6,524 nucleotides of DNA from contig CAIYXE010000728.1 of the NCBI GenBank assembly GCA_903930095.1, positions 1 to 6,524 of the forward strand. The letters run 5' to 3'. This document shows, in pieces, positions 1 through 6,499 of this stretch. Below the pieces are notes generated by a model. It did not search any database. It saw only the letters and a program-made list of their open reading frames with translations, and was not told where the DNA came from. Source of the DNA: an uncultured Hyphomicrobiales bacterium (GTDB taxonomy: Bacteria > Pseudomonadota > Alphaproteobacteria > Rhizobiales > Aestuariivirgaceae). Position numbers and translations under genes: made by a program. Within the stretch, counting starts at the first letter, position 1, and each line of letters starts with the position of its first letter.

Positions 1-1
1 C

Positions 2-178
2 GCGGGCGCGCAGAAAACGCGGGCAAAGCCACCACAGCTTGGAGAGCAGGTCAGCAAGAAGCCGAAATCGGCTGCGAAGGAGGTAAGTCAGAAGCAGGGA
101 AAGATAAAGCTGGAGGCGGGCAAGGATCAGAAGAAGAAGTCACGCCGAAGTTTCTTCCTGTTCAGCAGGGCTGATTGA
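2..178 (+). CDS. 3' end of a lysine-rich protein of unknown function (partial)
   Basis: The frame is open from the left edge of the window to a TGA at 176-178, giving about 58 residues of an otherwise unseen protein. The peptide is dominated by Lys, Gln, Ala and Ser and ends in a basic cluster followed by a short aromatic patch (KKKSRRSFFLFSRAD). This looks like a disordered, positively charged tail, as found on nucleic-acid- or membrane-associated proteins, but no domain is visible. A second frame (1-174) is also open over this stretch. I prefer the 2-178 frame because its composition and basic C-terminus look more protein-like. No function can be given. The next recognisable sequence, on the other strand, ends at 237, so this gene stands alone on the right side. 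Confidence 0.4.
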   Translation, partial: AGAQKTRAKPPQLGEQVSKKPKSAAKEVSQKQGKIKLEAGKDQKKKSRRSFFLFSRAD

Positions 179-236
179 ATAGCAATGGCGGCTTTCAGTC
201 CGCAGATACCCGCTCAGGCTGTCCCTTCCACCGCAG

Positions 237-386
237 TTAGGTCGCATCAATGAACTCCACGAGGGATATGGTTGGCGGCTCCCTCCCCACAATCATCCGC
301 TCCAGCACGTCGGGGGAGCGGTAGGCCAGCGGCATGGTGCGGCTCACTAAGCGATCCGTGACGTTTTCTGACGTTGCGATATCGCT
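237..386 (-). pseudogene. C-terminal relic of a serine-recombinase-like protein
   Basis: About 49 codons on the minus strand, ending at TAA (239-237), read like the C-terminal helix-turn-helix segment of large serine recombinases. The visible signature is SDIATSENVTDRLVSR, then LAYRSPDVLERMIVGREPP, matching the family pattern of an 'IA..E.VT...VSR' helix pair followed by 'LAYLSPDVLERL...R.PP'. In the intact family this part follows the catalytic resolvase domain and helps bind DNA. Here the catalytic serine domain and everything else upstream are absent: the same open frame instead runs into curlin-like repeats from about position 387. The family call is from memory of these proteins, and the relic status is inferred from the missing domains and lack of a usable start. 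Confidence 0.5.
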
Positions 387-601
387 GGCCGTAGTGGTTT
401 CGCTGCCACCGATTTGGTCGATGTTGATATCCGAGCCCCTGCCGAGGTGAAAGATGCCATGCGCAATAATGTTGCCCAGCTGATTGCGAGTGGGGGAGTG
501 ATTGTTGCCTTCCTGAACGATCAAGCCAACATTGTTCCGCCTTGCGCCAGACCCGTGATGTTACCGATGCCATTCTGGCTGCTATGCCCGTTCTGAACGC
601 C
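387..601 (-). pseudogene. Curlin-type amyloid repeat relic with frameshift
   Basis: Translation of the minus strand gives short repeats of the form Q-x-G-x-N, as in curlin (CsgA/CsgB) subunits of extracellular amyloid fibres. Visible units are SQNGIGN, AQGG, VQEGNN, NQLGN, FHLGRG and DQIGG. In the intact frame the key residue recurs exactly every 11 residues (Q, Q, H, Q), and upstream Q to Q is also 11. The repeats are split over two frames. The 5' part (601 down to about 542) runs in a small frame that starts at an ATG at 631 and stops at a TGA at 523-521. The 3' part resumes in a second frame from about 536. One or four missing bases near 537-541 would restore continuity. There is no secretion signal, and the 3' end is fused to recombinase-like sequence. 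This is a decayed fragment, not a working fibre gene. Confidence 0.5.
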
Positions 602-631
602 TTTGGTGAGGGCAATCAAACTGAGGCCCAT

Positions 632-892
632 GCGAGGATGCCGGTCCGCGGGATCGCCTTGGGCCGGCCTGACCGGACCTTCAGGTGGAAGGCGGTGCGG
701 CCCGGACTTGCGCTCCGCTCGTTCAGCAATCCGACATCATGTGTGAAGCTGGATGCCGCCTGTTCAAAGCCTGGGACTGTCCGCTATTTGAACAAGCCAG
801 GGGTCTGTACTTGCCTTGCATTCGGATTGTCTGCGCAAGCACGACCTCGACTCCCTCTCCGCAATGACGAAGGTCGCAGACCTCAGGCGAAG
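632..892. other. Gene-free stretch, nothing assignable
   Basis: Neither strand shows a credible gene here. Several frames are open but none has a start with a ribosome binding site or a recognisable motif. It lies downstream of the minus-strand fusion gene. A small inverted repeat, AGGTC-gca-GACCT (871-883), sits just after that gene's stop, but it has only five pairs and no T-run, so I do not call it a terminator. Confidence 0.4.
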
Positions 893-2392
893 TCAGGCCT
901 GCGCCTGAACGCGTTTGGTTTCAGCGAGAGTATAGTCCAGCAGGTCCTTGCCCATCTCGTTGATGGTCACGATCCGGCTGGGGTCGATGCGTAGGTTGTT
1001 TAGGTAGTGGAGACGCAAAAGGTCGCCATCAATGTGCTTCTCAGGGTAAATGCCACAGAAGGAGAAGCCAAGTTCCTCGGCCTGCTGCACGAGATTGGGC
1101 GTGGCAGGCCAGTGCAAGGCAATGTCGAGATAGATCACTTCGATCCTGCCAAGCTTCAACTCGTCGCGCTGGTCGCGCAGCAGACTGGCGAGATTGTGGC
1201 CCGGCTCAACTACTCTGATCACCGCAGAGCCTTGTGCAGGTAACACGTCCACATTGATCCGGGCCGCTTCGGGCAAGGCTGTAATGGCCCCGGTCTCGGA
1301 TGATGCCGTGTCGCGATCGAGGCCAACCCAGGAGTAGATGCGCTCGATCATCTGGCGATGGCGCGGTGGCAGATGGACGCTCCGCCGCAGGGTAGGGTTC
1401 AGCACGTTATAGTAGAGAACTGCTGTTTGCCGATCTTCACCAATGATATCGCTATCCTTGATATCCTTGAACGAGAATCCGCGCGGAATGTTGCAAAGCA
1501 ACATGCCGGTCTCCCGACCGCCAGTCTTGAAGTTAGCCTTCTGGGAGAAGGGATGCAAGGTGACGGCCTCGCTGTGAACGCCAAGCAAACCCTTCTGGCG
1601 CAGCGTGTCGGCAGCCATATCCTTGAGCTGCTCGAACAGCCGGCGGCCACGAAAGCGGGGGTCGACGGCTCCCATGCAGATGTTAGCGACACGCGCCATG
1701 GGAGATTCCACTTTTACGCCCTGATGCCCAACCACCTCACCATCCGCGGTGACCGCCACAAAGGACATGAGCAGCCCCTGCTCAATGAGGCTTCGGACCC
1801 GGTCCGGAAAGTAAACGGTTTCTGGATAAGTGAAGCCATAGACCTTGTACATGCAGCGGGCAAAGGCGATGCCGTCACGCTCAGGGATGGTGGGCCTCAG
1901 CTCGATTGGGGTATCGAGTGGCGCAATGGTGACTGCCTCGGGGTCGTCTTCACCCTCGGCCTCGCGGAACGATGACTCGAGGAAGGGGCTGGACTGATGG
2001 ACCACGAACTCCAGGCGTTTCCCGTCCCGGCCGAGATTGATCATGCGCAATTCGTCCGCGAAACCGCTGAGCAGCGCGACGGAGTGGCGTGAGGTGTCAG
2101 ACTGGGCCGCGCGGCCCCATTCGAAGGGCAAGCCCTGATCCTCGAACGCGGCGATGAAGCGACCGTCATGATACTCGCAGATAATGTCAAAGGTGCCGGT
2201 TCGCTTGCCCTCGAAGGATTGATTGATGATGAGCAAGCCAGCTTCCTCGGCTGCAAGTTCGAGATTGGCTGCCACCCTCTCTGGCAGGCCGGCTGCGATG
2301 GCCATTTCACGGGTGAATAGCGCCCCGGCCCTCAGAAAGCGCGGATCGGTCGAAAGGGTTGCACGCGCCAGCTGCCGTTCATTCCCCGCCAT
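893..2392 (-). CDS. RsbW-like ATPase-fold / GNAT acetyltransferase fusion protein
   Basis: The 499-residue product has three parts. Residues about 8-135 look like the RsbW/anti-sigma histidine-kinase-like ATPase fold: an N-box-like helix (LELAAEEAGLLIINQSF, 44-60), a G1-like motif (FEDQGLPFEWG, 83-93) and a closing strand (GRDGKRLEFV, 121-130). Residues about 162-310 are a GNAT domain with the acetyl-CoA loop region VDPRFRGRRLFEQL (243-256). Residues about 380-490 form a C-terminal domain (IYLDIALHWPATP, then GFSFCGIYPE) seen in related ATPase-GNAT proteins. Such fusions are thought to be regulatory or protein-modifying, but the substrate is unknown. The N-box Asn appears replaced (Leu54) and the glycine-rich G2 loop is missing, so ATP binding is doubtful. 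I chose the ATG at 2392 because GGAG lies 9 bases upstream; ATGs at 2407 and 2428 are possible. The frame stays open to 2752 but that extension is not protein-like. The product appears soluble. Confidence 0.8.
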   Translation of the reverse strand: MAGNERQLARATLSTDPRFLRAGALFTREMAIAAGLPERVAANLELAAEEAGLLIINQSFEGKRTGTFDIICEYHDGRFIAAFEDQGLPFEWGRAAQSDTSRHSVALLSGFADELRMINLGRDGKRLEFVVHQSSPFLESSFREAEGEDDPEAVTIAPLDTPIELRPTIPERDGIAFARCMYKVYGFTYPETVYFPDRVRSLIEQGLLMSFVAVTADGEVVGHQGVKVESPMARVANICMGAVDPRFRGRRLFEQLKDMAADTLRQKGLLGVHSEAVTLHPFSQKANFKTGGRETGMLLCNIPRGFSFKDIKDSDIIGEDRQTAVLYYNVLNPTLRRSVHLPPRHRQMIERIYSWVGLDRDTASSETGAITALPEAARINVDVLPAQGSAVIRVVEPGHNLASLLRDQRDELKLGRIEVIYLDIALHWPATPNLVQQAEELGFSFCGIYPEKHIDGDLLRLHYLNNLRIDPSRIVTINEMGKDLLDYTLAETKRVQAQA

Positions 2393-2401
2393 CAGTTTCC
2401 A

Positions 2402-2405
2402 CTCC
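2402..2405 (-). promoter_or_regulatory. Ribosome binding site deciding the fusion gene's start
   Basis: GGAG on the minus strand is spaced 9 bases from the ATG at 2392. The more upstream ATG at 2428 is preceded by AACTCCAAATATC, which has no Shine-Dalgarno match, so the downstream start is favoured. The GGAG overlaps the alternative ATG at 2407. Confidence 0.4.
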
Positions 2406-2676
2406 ATAACTTGCTGTCTTTGCGTCATGATATTTGGAGTTGGGGACGCAGTCCACACGGCGATCTTGGCAATGAAAAACAGAAGGGGGCATTGACTTGA
2501 AGGTGGGGCTTCCTCTTGGGGACGGGCGTTACCCAGATGCGGATTGAGCTGAGTAGCGCCACGGCCCGCAACCACTTTTCTTGCGCTGTGGACGGTCCTG
2601 AACCATCGGAGCAGGCCGTCAACCGGGCGGCTGAACGGCCCAAGGCGGAATTCCCGCGGTCCCGTTCTCTCCGTCC

Positions 2677-2704
2677 TTGTAGAAACGTTAAGGAACCAGA
2701 TAAG
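2677..2704 (+). promoter_or_regulatory. Candidate sigma-70-type promoter of the nucleosidase gene
   Basis: TTGTAG (2677-2682) and GATAAG (2699-2704) are separated by 16 bases, each matching four of six consensus positions. They lie about 70 bases ahead of the ATG at 2773, giving a plausible leader of about 60 bases. This is a weak match found by eye. Confidence 0.3.
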
Positions 2705-2762
2705 CGAAGACACCAAGCCCTCTGGCAACGGGCAAGGTGAAACCGGGGCCAAGCCCGTCTGT

Positions 2763-2769
2763 GGGAGAG
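2763..2769 (+). promoter_or_regulatory. Ribosome binding site of the nucleosidase gene
   Basis: GGGAGAG sits just ahead of the ATG at 2773, with the GGGAG core 5 bases away. It selects this start over the in-frame GTG at 2737, which would add 12 residues (MKPGPSPSVGEF) not expected in the family. Confidence 0.6.
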
Positions 2770-2772
2770 TTC

Positions 2773-3381
2773 ATGAAGATCGTTGAAGTTGGGAACCGGC
2801 GCTTTCTGTTCATCATGGCGGTCGAAGCTGAATACGGACCGGAACTCCGCCGCCGGTTCGAACCGCTGTTCACCGGAGTGGGGCCTGTCGAGGCGGCGGT
2901 TGTTGCCTCCGCCGCGCTAGCTGGCCTCGCAGCAGATAATCGCATGCCCGACATCGTTGTAAGCCTGGGCTCGGCAGGCTCGGCCAAGCTGCAACAGGCC
3001 GAGGTTTATCAAGTGTCGGGTGTCAGCTACCGTGATATGGATGCTTCCGCATTGGGTTTTGCGCCAGGACTTACGCCTTTCTTGGACTTGCCTGCTGAAC
3101 TGGAGTTGCTAGCCCCTCTGCTGGATGTTCCTGCCAAGCGGCTTTCTACCGGTGCAAACATCGTGAGCGGCGCAGCCTATGCCGCGATCGACAGCGACAT
3201 GGTGGACATGGAGACATTCTCAATCGCCAGGGCCTGCATGCGGCACAAGCTGCCACTCATCGGATTACGCGGCATATCCGATGGTGCGGCGGAACTGACG
3301 CATATCGGGGACTGGACCGCCTATCTAGACGTCATCGATGCGAAGCTAGCGCTGGTGGTCGACCAGTTGCTCGATCAGTAG
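2773..3381 (+). CDS. mtnN: 5'-methylthioadenosine/S-adenosylhomocysteine nucleosidase
   Basis: This enzyme hydrolyses the glycosidic bond of 5'-methylthioadenosine and S-adenosylhomocysteine, releasing adenine. It works in the cytoplasm, clearing inhibitory by-products of polyamine synthesis, quorum-signal synthesis and methylation, and feeding methionine recycling. The 202-residue product shows the nucleoside phosphorylase fold: MAVEAE with the catalytic-acid Glu20, the phosphorylase-like SLGSAGS (64-70), VSYRDMDASALGF (84-96), the STGANIVSG stretch (125-133), VDMET with ribose-binding Glu147, and GISD with catalytic Asp170. Residue roles are by alignment to E. coli MTAN (Glu12, Glu174, Asp197). 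It is about 30 residues shorter than the E. coli enzyme, mainly because the loop after VSG is shortened; all key residues remain. It is transcribed divergently from the ATPase/GNAT gene and has no obvious operon partner. Confidence 0.92.
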   Translation: MKIVEVGNRRFLFIMAVEAEYGPELRRRFEPLFTGVGPVEAAVVASAALAGLAADNRMPDIVVSLGSAGSAKLQQAEVYQVSGVSYRDMDASALGFAPGLTPFLDLPAELELLAPLLDVPAKRLSTGANIVSGAAYAAIDSDMVDMETFSIARACMRHKLPLIGLRGISDGAAELTHIGDWTAYLDVIDAKLALVVDQLLDQ

Positions 3382-3391
3382 CGTAGCTACG
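3382..3391. repeat. Perfect 10-base palindrome after the nucleosidase gene
   Basis: CGTAGCTACG begins immediately after the TAG stop of the nucleosidase gene. It is self-complementary but too short, and not followed by a T-run, so it is not a terminator by itself. It may be chance. Confidence 0.3.
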
Positions 3392-3756
3392 AGCGCCCAC
3401 AGGTGGCTGGTGGGTGCTGGCTGCTCCCTCTCTTGCTGATATGCGTCTCCATGCGCCGCCGGCAATTGCGCCTAAATGGCGGCGATCCTCGCTGCCAACC
3501 TCGAGAAGGGCTCGACCTCCTCCGCCTGGACAGCCGGGGACCAGCGGGGGCGGGGTGCGCTGCAGGCCATCGAAATCACGGGCAGCACTGACGAGAACAT
3601 CGTCACTACCCGTATCGATGCCAATTCCCGGGCGTGCGAGATGATTGCCGGGGGGGCGCAAGTTGGAAGCCTCGATGGATCGGGACTTCAAGTGCTTCGG
3701 CGCCGCTCCGGCCGAGGCCATGAAGCATCAAGCACATGAACGAAACCGGTGTACCC
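3392..3756. other. Gene-free stretch with an unassigned 87-codon open frame
   Basis: No intact gene is supported. A plus-strand frame runs from an ATG at 3476 to a stop at 3737-3739 and encodes 87 residues (opening MAAILAANLEKGSTSS), but there is no good ribosome binding site and no recognisable domain. A shift into another frame near 3645 gives LEASMDRDFKCFGAAPAEAM, which faintly recalls DUF1127-type short proteins; I do not rely on it. A minus-strand frame (3721 to 3332) overlaps the nucleosidase gene and is probably a shadow. Confidence 0.35.
3454..3484. repeat. Inverted repeat able to form a hairpin
   Basis: CGCCGCC (3454-3460) pairs with GGCGGCG (3478-3484) around a 17-base loop. It lies 73 bases downstream of the nucleosidase stop codon. 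No T-rich tail follows, so a role as a transcription terminator is uncertain. Confidence 0.25.
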
Positions 3757-3912
3757 TTAACCGCCTCTCACCGCCATCAGGTCAATTGCGATCAGGAAGC
3801 CGGGGTGCGACAGTCGGGCAACGCTTACAAGGGGTCTGGGTGGAGGCCGGTCAGGATACCACTGATAGGTCATGGCCGGGTCGGTCTTCACATTGATGAA
3901 CCCGTCAACAAG
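3757..3912 (-). pseudogene. C-terminal relic of a RidA/YjgF-family protein
   Basis: On the minus strand one continuous frame ending at TAA (3759-3757) reads LVDGFINVKTDPAMTYQWYP, then DRPPPRPLVSVARLSHP, then GFLIAIDLMAVRGG. This matches the end of RidA-family enamine/imine deaminases, which typically close with 'PDRPP.RT.V.VA.L.HP..LVEID.IAVRG'. Intact members are about 115-155 residues. Here only about the last 50 are recognisable, and a few residues between 'VKTDPA' and 'YPDRPP' seem lost. Upstream, the frame becomes uncharacteristic and meets a stop at 4005-4003, close to the start of tex, so the N-terminal half is gone. The only ATGs in frame are internal. The family match is from memory. 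Confidence 0.5.
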
Positions 3913-4094
3913 CGATGAAAGAGGATGATCGCAGGAGAGAGAAGTGCACTGCGGATCCGTGCGTGAGAATGTCGTGTGGAAAAGTGCGGTATGGTCGGCC
4001 CTTCACCAGCGGCCCCCGAATCATCCACAGAAATCTTCGCGCCTTGACCCTTGAGGAGGGACCCGGCAGGGAAGCAATCGGGATAGAATCATGA
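3913..4094. other. Leader region ahead of tex
   Basis: This holds whatever controls tex, but no convincing promoter pair was found. TTGACC (4044-4049) has no good partner at the right distance. A strong purine run, AGGAGGG (4054-4060), lies about 30 bases before the nearest ATG, too far to act as its ribosome binding site. A weaker GGGA at 4080-4083 is better placed for the starts at 4091 and 4095. Confidence 0.35.
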
Positions 4095-4156
4095 ATGAAG
4101 AAACGGATATCGATCTTGGACACCTCTGTACGAATCTTCGAAGCCATTGGCGCTGA
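4091..4156 (+). other. Short 21-codon frame overlapping the start of tex
   Basis: An ATG at 4091, four bases before the chosen tex start and in a different frame, opens a 21-residue frame (begins [12 protein letters not shown]) ending at TGA 4154-4156, inside tex. The GGGA at 4080-4083 is spaced 7 bases from this ATG and 11 from the tex ATG, so it suits the short frame better. It may be a chance ATG, a leader peptide, or a sign that the tex start is misassigned. Confidence 0.2.
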
Positions 4157-6446
4157 GATCGGCGCACAGACCCGTCAGGTTGCCGCCGCTGTGGGACTTC
4201 TTGATGAGGGTGCAACGGTTCCCTTCATTGCGCGCTACCGCAAGGAAGCGACCGGCGGTCTCGATGACACGCAACTGCGCAAGCTTTCCGAACGGCTGGT
4301 TTATCTCCGGGAGCTCGAGGACCGCCGCAAGGCAATCGTGGAGTCGATCGCGTCGCAGGGAAAACTCACCCCCGAGCTGGAGCGCGCGATAGGAGCGGCC
4401 GGCACGAAGGCGGAGCTTGAGGACATCTACCTGCCATACAAGCCCAAGCGTCGCACCAAGGCCATGATCGCGCGGGAAAACGGCCTCGAACCACTGATCG
4501 ACCTTATCTTGGCGAACCGTGCCACGGAGCCGGAGACTTTGGCATCAAGTTTTCTCAGTGAACAGGTAAGCACGGTCAAGGACGCTCTTGATGGTGCCCG
4601 TGACATACTCATGGAGCGTCTGGCCGAGAATGCCGTGCTTCTCGGCGAACTCCGGGCATTCATGAGGAATGAGGCCTTAATCATCTCGAAGGTCGTGGAC
4701 GGGCAGCAGGAGAAGGGTGCCAAGTTCTCTGATTATTTCGACCACCGTGAGCCATGGGCCACGGTACCTTCACATCGGGCGCTTGCGATGTTGCGGGCCT
4801 CGAAGGAGGAGATCGTGAGCATCGACATCGCAGCCGATCCGGAAACAGGCGATGATCGGGCGGCTGGCATTGTCGGCCGCGCCATTGGCATCACCGGCAA
4901 CGATCCAGGCGATGCTTGGCTCCGTGCCGTTGCCAAGTGGACGTGGCGGGTGAAGCTATCGCTTACCATGATGCTTGACTTACTCGGTGATTTGCGTGCG
5001 CGAGCACATGATGAAGCGATTTCTGTCTTCGCGCGCAATCTCCGGAACCTTCTGCTTGCCGCCCCCGCCGGCTCGCGCCGGACGCTCGGCCTCGATCCTG
5101 GTATCCGGACGGGCGTCAAGGCAGCGGTCGTGGATGCGACCGGCAAGCTTCTGGCCACGGCGACGCTCTATCCCTTTCCGCCGAAGAACGATGTTCGCGG
5201 TGCTCAGGCCGCCCTGCTGCAGCTGATCACCGGGCATGGCGTTGAACTGATTGCCATCGGAAACGGCACGGCAAGCCGGGAGACGGAGAAATTCGTCGCA
5301 GATACACTGGCACTGCTTCCGAATGGTGTGAGGGCTCCGACGAAGGTCGTCGTCTCGGAGGCGGGTGCATCCGTCTATTCCGCCTCGGAACTTGCAGCTC
5401 GGGAATTCCCTGACACCGATGTTTCGCTGCGCGGTGCCGTGTCGATTGCCCGCCGCCTGCAGGACCCGCTTGCCGAGCTGGTGAAGATCGAGCCCAAATC
5501 CATCGGTGTCGGGCAATACCAGCACGACGTGGATCAGTATCGGCTGGGCCGCTCACTGCAGGCGGTGGTTGAAGATGCGGTCAATGCAGTCGGCGTTGAC
5601 CTGAACACGGCCTCAGCACCTCTCCTCTCTCATGTGTCGGGTCTCGGGCCTGGCCTCGCGGAGGCAATCGTTGAGCACAGGCATACGAACGGGGCGTTCC
5701 GCTCCCGGAAAGAGCTGTTGAATGTGTCGCGCCTCGGGCCCAAGGCCTTTCAGCAGGCTGCAGGCTTTCTGAGGATCCGGGACGGCGATGAGCCGCTCGA
5801 TACCTCTGCTGTCCATCCGGAGACCTATGGTCTTGTACGCAAGATCGTGGAAGCGTGCGGCCGTGATATTCGCAGCCTGATGGGAGATACGGCAATGCTC
5901 CGAAGCCTGAAACCGCACGACTATGTGAGCGACGCCTTCGGCTTGCCGACGGTGGAGGACATCCTGAGGGAACTCGAGAAGCCGGGCAGGGACCCGAGAC
6001 CAAATTTCAAGACGGCGGCCTTTGCGGATGGCGTCGAGAGCATGAAGGACCTGAAGCCCGGCATGCTACTCGAAGGCGTAGTCACCAACGTCGCCGCGTT
6101 CGGCGCTTTCGTCGACATCGGTGTCCACCAAGACGGGCTCGTACAGGTGAGCCAGCTGGCTGACCGGTTTGTCAAGGATCCGCACGATGTGGTGAAGACA
6201 GGCGATATCGTGCGGGTTCGCATCATCGAGGTTGATATGCCGCGCAACCGCATCAGCCTCACGATGCGCAAGGATGGTGCTGAGGCAGTTCAGGAGGCCA
6301 GCCGGCCGCGGAAGCACACAAGCGGTGCCCGCGAGGCGCAGAGACCGGGAGCAACGGGTGCTTCAAAGCCAGCGGCAACCCGGGAAGGTGGAAGCCTGGG
6401 CGCGGCGCTCCTTGAAGCGATGCAAAGGAAAGGCCAGCCCCGCTGA
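4095..6446 (+). CDS. tex: Tex, S1-domain transcription accessory / RNA-binding protein
   Basis: The 783-residue product is full length for the Tex/YhgF family (usually about 770-785). Domains in order: Tex N-terminal helical region (about 15-200, with the signature [20 protein letters not shown] at 35-54); YqgF/RuvC-like domain (about 328-455, with [10 protein letters not shown] 331-340, [12 protein letters not shown] 387-398 and [12 protein letters not shown] 420-431); a Tex signature, [20 protein letters not shown] (454-473); helix-hairpin-helix segments (about 500-562, [20 protein letters not shown]); and an S1 RNA-binding domain (about 653-725, [29 protein letters not shown]). A basic, Ala/Arg-rich tail (726-783) follows. 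Tex binds RNA and associates with transcription; it acts in the cytoplasm. The Asp334 and Glu396 of the RuvC-like fold are present, though nuclease activity is not established for the family. The start at 4095 is the only ATG giving a sensible N-terminus, but its ribosome binding site is weak. Confidence 0.97.
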   Translation: MKKRISILDTSVRIFEAIGAEIGAQTRQVAAAVGLLDEGATVPFIARYRKEATGGLDDTQLRKLSERLVYLRELEDRRKAIVESIASQGKLTPELERAIGAAGTKAELEDIYLPYKPKRRTKAMIARENGLEPLIDLILANRATEPETLASSFLSEQVSTVKDALDGARDILMERLAENAVLLGELRAFMRNEALIISKVVDGQQEKGAKFSDYFDHREPWATVPSHRALAMLRASKEEIVSIDIAADPETGDDRAAGIVGRAIGITGNDPGDAWLRAVAKWTWRVKLSLTMMLDLLGDLRARAHDEAISVFARNLRNLLLAAPAGSRRTLGLDPGIRTGVKAAVVDATGKLLATATLYPFPPKNDVRGAQAALLQLITGHGVELIAIGNGTASRETEKFVADTLALLPNGVRAPTKVVVSEAGASVYSASELAAREFPDTDVSLRGAVSIARRLQDPLAELVKIEPKSIGVGQYQHDVDQYRLGRSLQAVVEDAVNAVGVDLNTASAPLLSHVSGLGPGLAEAIVEHRHTNGAFRSRKELLNVSRLGPKAFQQAAGFLRIRDGDEPLDTSAVHPETYGLVRKIVEACGRDIRSLMGDTAMLRSLKPHDYVSDAFGLPTVEDILRELEKPGRDPRPNFKTAAFADGVESMKDLKPGMLLEGVVTNVAAFGAFVDIGVHQDGLVQVSQLADRFVKDPHDVVKTGDIVRVRIIEVDMPRNRISLTMRKDGAEAVQEASRPRKHTSGAREAQRPGATGASKPAATREGGSLGAALLEAMQRKGQPR

Positions 6447-6471
6447 TCCCTCGGCCGCGCAACAGGAAACT

Positions 6472-6499
6472 CAGGCAGTGTGGGTGACGACTGCCCCTG
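6472..6499 (+). terminator. Possible hairpin downstream of tex
   Basis: CAGGCAGT (6472-6479) can pair with ACTGCCCCTG (6490-6499), with a 10-base loop and a two-base bulge, starting 26 bases after the tex stop. No T-run follows, so this is only a weak candidate terminator. Confidence 0.25.

Larger units (their letters stand above)
2393..2772. other. Divergent intergenic region
   Basis: This stretch separates two genes transcribed away from each other, so it should carry the promoters of both. Only one plausible promoter was found, for the plus-strand gene. It also holds open but uncharacteristic frames on both strands, including a 108-codon extension of the minus-strand gene rich in Arg, Pro and Ser with no domain signature. 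No clear operator palindrome or riboswitch-like fold was recognised. Confidence 0.4.

Noticed and set aside
87..93. AAGGAGG, a strong Shine-Dalgarno match
   Set aside because: No start codon follows at a usable distance; it lies within the partial lysine-rich gene, where AAG/GAG codons make such strings common.
871..883. AGGTC-gca-GACCT inverted repeat as terminator of the fusion gene
   Set aside because: Only five base pairs, a three-base loop and no T-run.
542..994. A 150-codon plus-strand frame
   Set aside because: It overlaps the curlin relic and the 3' end of the fusion gene on the other strand, shows no domain, and has no clear ribosome binding site.
1358..1975. A 205-codon plus-strand frame
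   Set aside because: It lies wholly opposite the well-supported acetyltransferase gene and its translation has no recognisable motif; it is a shadow.
2429..2752. A 108-codon N-terminal extension of the minus-strand fusion gene
   Set aside because: Its composition (Arg, Pro, Ser rich) is not like a domain, it would fill the divergent promoter region, and the ATPase fold begins just after the chosen start.
2852..2863. GGTTCGAACC, resembling the T-arm of a transfer RNA
   Set aside because: It is inside the nucleosidase coding sequence and no cloverleaf can be formed around it.
4021..4029. TCATCCACA, one mismatch from a DnaA box
   Set aside because: A single near match with no cluster, AT-rich unwinding region or origin-associated gene nearby.
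4980..5525. A 181-codon minus-strand frame
   Set aside because: It lies wholly opposite tex, in the region coding for the RuvC-like domain; a shadow of high-GC coding sequence.
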